Under the pieces are notes generated by a model. That model was not told the DNA's origin. It searched no databases and worked only from the letters and a program-made list of their open reading frames with translations. 11,022 bases of DNA from Gemmatimonadales bacterium (GTDB lineage Bacteria; Gemmatimonadota; Gemmatimonadetes; Gemmatimonadales; GWC2-71-9): positions 1 to 11,022 of the forward strand of contig SPDF01000031.1 in NCBI GenBank assembly GCA_004525055.1, in the 5' to 3' direction. Position 1 is the stretch's first letter. The number at the start of each line of letters is the position of its first letter. Made by a program: the position numbers and the translations under genes. Shown here one piece after another: positions 6,836 through 11,022 of this stretch.

Positions 6836-7890
6836 GCGCTCGAGCCGCGTTTCTGCGCGCTGCGGAACGCATCGGCAGCCTTGCTGGCCGTACTCCGGAC
6901 GGCATCCCCAACCTGTTGGCCAAAGTCCTTGGCGGCGTCGGAGTAGTAGTCCTTGGCGTCCTTCCAGTGATCGCCGAGGGGCCGCTGATCTTCAGGGCTG
7001 CCGCGGCGGACGTATTCGCCGGCGAGAATGCGCTCATAGTCGCCCGCAGCCACCCACTTCTGTATTTCGGCCGCGCGCACGGTGTGCATTGGGTGTGTCA
7101 CACCGAGGGTGTGCAGCACCTTGTAGACGATGTCCAAACCCTCATTGGTGTTCACGTACTCGTTTGCCTGCGCCATGAAGGCGTCAAGATTCAAGTCGGC
7201 GTCGGTGAAGAACTCCCCGCGGCCGCCACCCGCCATCTTCAGGTCGAGGCGCTGGGCCACCATGACATCCTGACAGCCGAGCAGTCCGGCACGGTCGGCG
7301 GAGAGCTCCGCCTTTCGGCTCCACTCGAGAAACGCGAGCTTGATCGGCAAGAGGGCAATCCCGGCCAGCATCGGCAGGGCGCCGAGGCTCACCAGCGCCA
7401 GAATCGCCGCGATGGTCCTGTAGAGGGCGTGGCCGCTCATTACGTGGCCGAGCTCATGCGCGAGCAGGGTCAGGATTTCGTCCTCATCAAGAATCTCGAG
7501 GGCGGCGGAGTGGAGCACGATGAAGGGGTCGTCCACGCCGTAGGCGCCGGCGTTGAAGATCGGCGTCTGCGTGACGTATACCTCCGGGATCTTCTCCCAC
7601 CCGAATGTGGTGCAGTTCTCAATGTGCATCTGCCAGAGTCGGGGAAACTGGGTCGGGCCGACCCGGACGGCATTGGCCTGGAAGAGCAGCCGGATGCCGC
7701 GTTCGCCGCCGAGGAGCGATAGGACTTTCCGAATGACTTCGTCCACACCCGGGAGGGCACGAAGTGCCTGCAGGGCCGCCCGATCGGCGGGGTGCTCCCA
7801 ACTGACGGGAGCGATGTCTGGCAGTGTGCGGCGGGGCCGCGGGGCGGGAAGATTCGACATGTGCTGGGCCTGGTTATGGGATCCCGCCAT
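6832..7890 (-). CDS. M48-family zinc metalloprotease with C-terminal amphipathic tail
   Basis: A 352-residue zinc endopeptidase of the M48 (HtpX/Ste24-like) clan. The zinc motif HELGH is at residues 145-149 and the third ligand is Glu195 in AELSAD (194-199). THPMHTVRAAEI (265-276) is the conserved His-Pro/Arg element after the active site. A hydrophobic span (about 158-185) between the zinc motif and the Glu ligand could be a membrane hairpin; there is no N-terminal signal peptide. The end (about 306-352) is a charged Ala/Lys/Asp-rich amphipathic segment not typical of the family. The start is ambiguous: the ATG at 7890 is used here, and an in-frame ATG at 7860 (MSNLPAPRP) is equally plausible. 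Neither has a clear Shine-Dalgarno. The stop overlaps the purD start. The substrate is unknown; membrane-protein quality control is only an inference. Confidence 0.88.
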   Translation of the reverse strand: MAGSHNQAQHMSNLPAPRPRRTLPDIAPVSWEHPADRAALQALRALPGVDEVIRKVLSLLGGERGIRLLFQANAVRVGPTQFPRLWQMHIENCTTFGWEKIPEVYVTQTPIFNAGAYGVDDPFIVLHSAALEILDEDEILTLLAHELGHVMSGHALYRTIAAILALVSLGALPMLAGIALLPIKLAFLEWSRKAELSADRAGLLGCQDVMVAQRLDLKMAGGGRGEFFTDADLNLDAFMAQANEYVNTNEGLDIVYKVLHTLGVTHPMHTVRAAEIQKWVAAGDYERILAGEYVRRGSPEDQRPLGDHWKDAKDYYSDAAKDFGQQVGDAVRSTASKAADAFRSAQKRGSSA

Positions 7891-7905
7891 TACGCCGGGC
7901 GGGCC

Positions 7906-7936
7906 CTGTTTGTTTCAGAATGCTACAACAAAACAG
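7906..7936. repeat. Imperfect AT-rich inverted repeat between two genes
   Basis: The left arm CTGTTTGTT (7906-7914) pairs with the right arm AACAAAACAG (7927-7936) with one bulged A at 7930, giving 9 pairs around a 12-nt loop. It lies between the start of the M48 gene and the stop of the Cys/Met enzyme gene. Its right arm also supplies the T-rich tail (minus strand) behind the adjacent hairpin. It could be a protein-binding site or part of a terminator, or it could be chance. Confidence 0.35.
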
Positions 7937-7960
7937 AATCCTCAGGCCTTGAAGGCCTGA
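7931..7960 (-). terminator. Candidate Rho-independent terminator overlapping the stop codon
   Basis: A perfect 19-base inverted repeat (7942-7960, arms of 9 around one central base) includes the TGA stop and last codons of the Cys/Met enzyme gene. On the minus strand it would fold as a 7-bp stem TCAGGCC/GGCCTGA with loop TTCAA, followed by GGATTC and then TGTTTTGTTG. The T-rich tract starts a few bases late, so termination may be weak. The position at the gene end supports the call. Confidence 0.5.
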
Positions 7961-9108
7961 TCCAGATCGGCAATCAGGTCCTCAACATCCTCGATTCCGC
8001 AGCTCAGTCGGAGCAACGAATCCGTGAGCCCCATCGCCTCCCGCATGGCCGGCGGGACCGAGGCGTGGGTCATGCTCGCGGGGTGCCCCATCAGGCTCTC
8101 AACTCCGCCCAGTGACTCCGCCAGTACGAAGATCCGCGTTCGCTCCGCAATCCGCCGGGCGCGCGCCGGGTCGCCGATGTCGAACGAAATCATCCCGCCG
8201 AAGCCGCTCATCTGCTTCTTGGCCAACTCGTGCTGCGGGTGCGAGGTCAGGCCTGGATAGTAGACCTGCTGCACATCCTTCCGCTCCGTGAGCCACTGCG
8301 CCACCGCCCTGCCGTTCGCGTCATGTTGGCGCATGCGGAGTGGCAGCGTCTTGGTGCCCCGCAGGGCCAGGAAGCAGTCCATCGGCCCCGGCACCGCGCC
8401 GGCGGCGTTCTGAATGAAGCCGAACTGTTCGGCGAGGTCGTCGCGTCGGGTGAGGAGAAGTCCCCCCACCATATCGCTGTGACCGTTGAGGTACTTGGTC
8501 GTACTATGGAGGACCACATCGGCGCCGACTTCGAGTGGGCGTTGAAAGATCGGTGTGGCGAAAGTGTTGTCGACCGCGAAGAGATAGCCATGGGCCTGCG
8601 TCAGATCGCCGACGGCGGCGAGGTCGGTGAGCTGCATCATCGGGTTGGTGGGCGTCTCGCAGTAGATCATCCGGGTTTCGGGCCGTAGCGCCGCCTCGAT
8701 GTTTCGGATGTCGCGGCTGTCCACGAAGCTGAACTGAAGCCCGAATCGGGTGTAGATCCGATCCATGAGCCGGTGACTGCCGCCGTACAGGTTCTCGCCG
8801 CAGACGACGTGGTCGCCGCTCTTGAGCACCTTGAGGAGGACGTCCAGCGCGGCCAGCCCTGACCCATAGGCAAAGCCGTGGGTGGCTCCCTCCAGGGCCG
8901 CGACGTTTCGCTCCAGTGCCTGTCGCGTCGGATTGTCGGTGCGGGCGTACTCGTAGCCCTTGTGCTTGCCGATCCCCTCCTGCACGTAGGTAGAGGTCTG
9001 GTAGATCGGTGTCATCACCGCGCCAGAGAGCGGCTCCGGAACCTGCCCGGCATGAACGGCCCTGGTGCCCAGCCCTGATTCGAGGTCGTGCGGGAGAATC
9101 TGTGTCAT
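7942..9108 (-). CDS. PLP-dependent Cys/Met metabolism enzyme (cystathionine gamma-synthase/gamma-lyase type)
   Basis: A 388-residue fold-type I PLP enzyme of the trans-sulfuration family, acting in the cytosol as a homotetramer in known members. Lys205 in HSTTKYLNGHSD binds PLP as the Schiff base. Asp180 (FAVDNTFATP) contacts the pyridine ring, and Tyr54/Arg56 (YEYARTDNPTR) contribute to the neighbouring subunit's active site. ESLGGVESLMGHPASMTH (331-348) is the substrate-carboxylate region. The length matches MetB (about 386) and MccB/CGL (about 380-400). Sequence inspection alone cannot decide between cystathionine gamma-synthase, cystathionine gamma-lyase, methionine gamma-lyase and O-acetylhomoserine sulfhydrylase, so no symbol is given. 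The ATG at 9108 lacks a clear Shine-Dalgarno. It is transcribed divergently from the HD-GYP gene and ends in a hairpin. No methionine or SAM riboswitch fits in the 98-nt leader. Confidence 0.92.
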   Translation of the reverse strand: MTQILPHDLESGLGTRAVHAGQVPEPLSGAVMTPIYQTSTYVQEGIGKHKGYEYARTDNPTRQALERNVAALEGATHGFAYGSGLAALDVLLKVLKSGDHVVCGENLYGGSHRLMDRIYTRFGLQFSFVDSRDIRNIEAALRPETRMIYCETPTNPMMQLTDLAAVGDLTQAHGYLFAVDNTFATPIFQRPLEVGADVVLHSTTKYLNGHSDMVGGLLLTRRDDLAEQFGFIQNAAGAVPGPMDCFLALRGTKTLPLRMRQHDANGRAVAQWLTERKDVQQVYYPGLTSHPQHELAKKQMSGFGGMISFDIGDPARARRIAERTRIFVLAESLGGVESLMGHPASMTHASVPPAMREAMGLTDSLLRLSCGIEDVEDLIADLDQAFKA

Positions 9109-9133
9109 GGTTCACACCGGTTGAGGTGGAGGA

Positions 9134-9162
9134 ACCTTATGGGGGAGAAGGCGTTGCGGCAA
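9134..9162 (-). promoter_or_regulatory. Possible sigma70-type promoter for the Cys/Met enzyme gene
   Basis: On the minus strand TTGCCG (9162-9157) and TAAGGT (9139-9134) are separated by 17 nt, which would place the transcription start about 20 nt before the ATG. The -10 match is poor (3 of 6). On the plus strand TTGCGG (9154-9159), 17 nt, TATTGC (9177-9182) could serve the divergent HD-GYP gene and would overlap it. Both are weak matches in GC-rich DNA. Confidence 0.25.
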
Positions 9163-9206
9163 GGCGTCGCGTTGAGTATTGCCTCGTCCCGCCCTACTTT
9201 CCACCT

Positions 9207-10262
9207 GTGCCGGACAACTCTGCGATCACCGCTGTCCCATCCGTGGCCCAATGCCTCGTCGTCGATGACGACCCCCAGGTGCGTGACGCACTCGTGCGCG
9301 TCGTACAATCCCAGGGGCTCACCTGCGTCTCAGCCTCCTCCGCCGACGCGGCCCTTGCGATGCTCGCCGCACAGGGTGAGGTGGCGGTGCTCATCAGCGA
9401 TATCAGGATGCCGGGAGGGGATGGGGTTCAACTCCTTGAAGAGGTGCGCCGGCGCTATCCTGACACGGCCGTGATCATGCTCAGTGCCGTGGCGGATGTG
9501 CAGATTGCGGTGGACTGCCTCAAGAAGGGCGCGCTGGACTACATCGCCAAACCGATGATCCTCGGCGAAGTGCAGGCTCGAGTCGCCAAGGCGCTTGAAA
9601 AGAGGGAGCTGACCCTCCAGAACAGGTATTACCAGAAGCACCTCGAGGAGGAGGTCCGGCGGCAGCGGGCCAGGATTCAGGAGCTCTTCCTCGAGGGTGC
9701 CCAGACGCTGGCCCACGCGCTCGAGGCGAAGGACGCCTATACCCGCGGACACTCCCAGCGAGTGCGCGAGTATGCGGTCCGTACCTCAGTGCTCCTCGGA
9801 TACACCGGGGACTTTCTCGATGACCTCCGGCTCGGCGCCGAACTGCACGACATCGGGAAGATCGGCACGCAGGAGGCACTTTTGAACAAGCCTGCGCGAC
9901 TGACCCCCGAGGAACTCCGGCACGTCATGGAGCACACCACCCTTGGGGAGAAGATTCTCGCTCCGCTCGCACATGACCGGCCGGTCATCCTGCACATCGC
10001 GCGCTCGCATCACGAGCGATTCGACGGCGATGGTTTCCCCGATGGTCTCGGCGGCGAAGACATCCCGGTCGAGGCACGGATCGTCGCGGTCGTCGATGCG
10101 TTTGATGCGATGACAACCAGTCGGGCCTACCGGGAGTCGCTGGTGCCGAGCGCGGCCGTTGCGGAGCTCCGCCGCTGTACCAATCTCCAATTCGATCCGG
10201 CGGTGGTGGACGCCTTCTGTGAGGCGTTTCCCGACCCGGCGAAGTTACCTATCCACGTCTGA
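9207..10262 (+). CDS. Response regulator with HD-GYP output domain (putative c-di-GMP phosphodiesterase)
   Basis: A two-domain signalling protein of 351 residues if started at GTG 9207. A receiver domain (about 14-130) has the acidic pocket Asp20-22 (VVDDDP), phospho-acceptor Asp65 (LISDIRMPG), switch Ser93 and Lys115 (IAKP). A charged helical linker (about 125-160) leads to an HD-GYP domain (about 160-345) with GHSQRV, the HD pair His214-Asp215 (ELHDIGKIG), HHERFDGDGFP (258-268) and DAFDAMTTSRAYR. Family members hydrolyse cyclic di-GMP with a bi- or tri-nuclear metal centre. Here the GYP triplet reads GFP. The start is uncertain: GTG 9207 and GTG 9243 are both in frame and neither has a Shine-Dalgarno. 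A partner histidine kinase is not in the window. It is divergent from the Cys/Met enzyme gene and 26 nt upstream of the phosphohexomutase gene. Confidence 0.93.
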   Translation: MPDNSAITAVPSVAQCLVVDDDPQVRDALVRVVQSQGLTCVSASSADAALAMLAAQGEVAVLISDIRMPGGDGVQLLEEVRRRYPDTAVIMLSAVADVQIAVDCLKKGALDYIAKPMILGEVQARVAKALEKRELTLQNRYYQKHLEEEVRRQRARIQELFLEGAQTLAHALEAKDAYTRGHSQRVREYAVRTSVLLGYTGDFLDDLRLGAELHDIGKIGTQEALLNKPARLTPEELRHVMEHTTLGEKILAPLAHDRPVILHIARSHHERFDGDGFPDGLGGEDIPVEARIVAVVDAFDAMTTSRAYRESLVPSAAVAELRRCTNLQFDPAVVDAFCEAFPDPAKLPIHV

Positions 10263-10264
10263 CG

Positions 10265-10279
10265 CCCGCCTCTGGCGGG
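10265..10279 (+). repeat. GC hairpin over the Shine-Dalgarno of the phosphohexomutase gene
   Basis: CCCGCC (10265-10270), loop TCT, GGCGGG (10274-10279) form a perfect 6-bp stem just after the HD-GYP stop. The right arm leads into GGGGGAT, the only purine-rich ribosome-binding candidate for the ATG at 10289. No T-run follows, so it is not a canonical terminator. It may dampen translation of the next gene or be chance in GC-rich DNA. Confidence 0.4.
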
Positions 10280-10288
10280 GGATCTGCG

Positions 10289-11022
10289 ATGAGCGACACT
10301 TTGATGGTCAGCGTTTCCGGGATGCGAGGCATCGTCGGGAAGGATCTCACGCCGGAACTGGTGGCACGACACGCCGCGGCGCTCGGGTCGTGGGCGGCAG
10401 CGGCCGGCCGGCCGTCGGTCGTACTCGGCCGGGACGCCCGCACCAGCGGGCCGATGTTCGCCCGGGCCGCCACGGCGGGATTGATGTCGGTCGGCGTCGA
10501 GGTGATCGACATCGGCGTCGTCCCCACGCCGACGCTCCAGCTGGCGGTGGAGTTCCACCACGCCGGCGCCGGCCTGATGCTTACCGCCAGCCACAATCCG
10601 GTGGAGTGGAACGCGCTGAAACTGGTCGGCCCCGACGGCATCTTCCTCGATGCCGAATCGGGGGCGGCGGTCCGTGCGCTCGCGGAACGAGGTCCGGCGC
10701 GTGCGGGGTGGGACACCGTCGGGACGGTCCGGGAGGACGACGAGGCCATTGATCGCCATCTGCAGCAGGTGCTGGCCCTGCCGATGGTCAATGTCGAGGG
10801 GATCCGGGCCCGGCGTTTCCATGTGGCGCTGGATTGCGTCCGCGGCGCCGGTGGGACATCGATTCCCCGCCTGCTCGAAGCGCTCGGCTGCCAGGTGACC
10901 GCCATCAACCTTGAGGCCGATGGTCGCTTTCCGCGCGCACCTGAACCGATTCCGGAAAACCTCGGAGACCTTTCACGCCTGGTTCGCGAGTCTGGGGCGG
11001 ACATTGGGATGGCGGTGGATCC
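10289..11022 (+). CDS. Phosphoglucosamine mutase / phosphomannomutase family, 3' truncated by window edge
   Basis: An alpha-D-phosphohexomutase that moves a phosphate between C1 and C6 of a hexose. The closest role is GlmM (glucosamine-6-P to glucosamine-1-P, feeding UDP-GlcNAc and peptidoglycan) or ManB/phosphomannomutase. 244 residues are visible from the ATG at 10289. Domain 1 has GMRGIVG (11-17), LGRDARTSGPMF (46-57) and the phosphoserine loop TASHNP, with catalytic Ser101. Domain 2 (about 175 on) has VALDCVRGAGG. The window ends at GADIGMAVDP, the first residues of the DPDxDR-type magnesium loop, so domains 3-4 lie beyond the edge. The frame is open to the last base with two bases left over. 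GlmM and ManB cannot be separated without the sugar-binding loop of domain 3, so no symbol is given. It begins 26 nt after the HD-GYP stop, so co-transcription is likely. Confidence 0.9.
   Translation, partial: MSDTLMVSVSGMRGIVGKDLTPELVARHAAALGSWAAAAGRPSVVLGRDARTSGPMFARAATAGLMSVGVEVIDIGVVPTPTLQLAVEFHHAGAGLMLTASHNPVEWNALKLVGPDGIFLDAESGAAVRALAERGPARAGWDTVGTVREDDEAIDRHLQQVLALPMVNVEGIRARRFHVALDCVRGAGGTSIPRLLEALGCQVTAINLEADGRFPRAPEPIPENLGDLSRLVRESGADIGMAVD

Noticed and set aside
9139..9474. A plus-strand ATG frame with a good GGAGG 6 nt upstream, overlapping the HD-GYP gene
   Set aside because: It reads the receiver domain in the wrong frame and gives a Pro/Arg/Ser-rich product with no domain. 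The ribosome-binding match is probably coincidental.

Overview
This is high-GC bacterial DNA from an ordinary chromosome. I see no insertion sequence, phage gene, CRISPR array, tRNA or rRNA. The GWxTD/TPR secreted protein, signal peptides ending in a Ser/Val-Ala-Gln pattern, frequent GTG starts and the gene content point to Gemmatimonadota or a related soil/sediment lineage. That assignment is inference from gene families only.

Layout. A metallophosphoesterase of the YfcE/MJ0936 type, missing its first residues, runs rightward at the left edge. Its stop codon directly abuts the stop of a convergent small secreted protein. From there to about 9.1 kb every gene is on the minus strand. In transcription order these are: a PLP-dependent Cys/Met metabolism enzyme; a hairpin that may be a terminator; an M48 metalloprotease overlapping purD by 4 nt; a short cupredoxin lipoprotein; fpg (mutM); a shortened UvrC-like GIY-YIG nuclease whose ATG overlaps the fpg stop; a 711-residue TPR/GWxTD protein starting 2 nt after the nuclease stop; and the small secreted protein. 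On the plus strand, divergent from the Cys/Met enzyme, is a response regulator with an HD-GYP (c-di-GMP phosphodiesterase-type) output domain. It is followed by a phosphoglucosamine/phosphomannomutase that is cut off by the right edge at its metal-binding loop.

How the genes relate. The tightest unit is fpg, the short UvrC and the TPR/GWxTD gene, with a 1-nt overlap and then a 2-nt gap. It pairs a base-excision glycosylase with a nucleotide-excision-type nuclease, and adds a predicted exported protein with no obvious repair role. M48 and purD are also translationally coupled. The other neighbours look like independent housekeeping, signalling or envelope genes. No intergenic stretch exceeds 100 bases.

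I do not see a convincing undescribed multi-gene system here. The best leads are the compact UvrC with its Fe-S cysteines, the GWxTD protein with a degenerate signature, the amicyanin-type copper loop and the amphipathic tail of the M48 protease.
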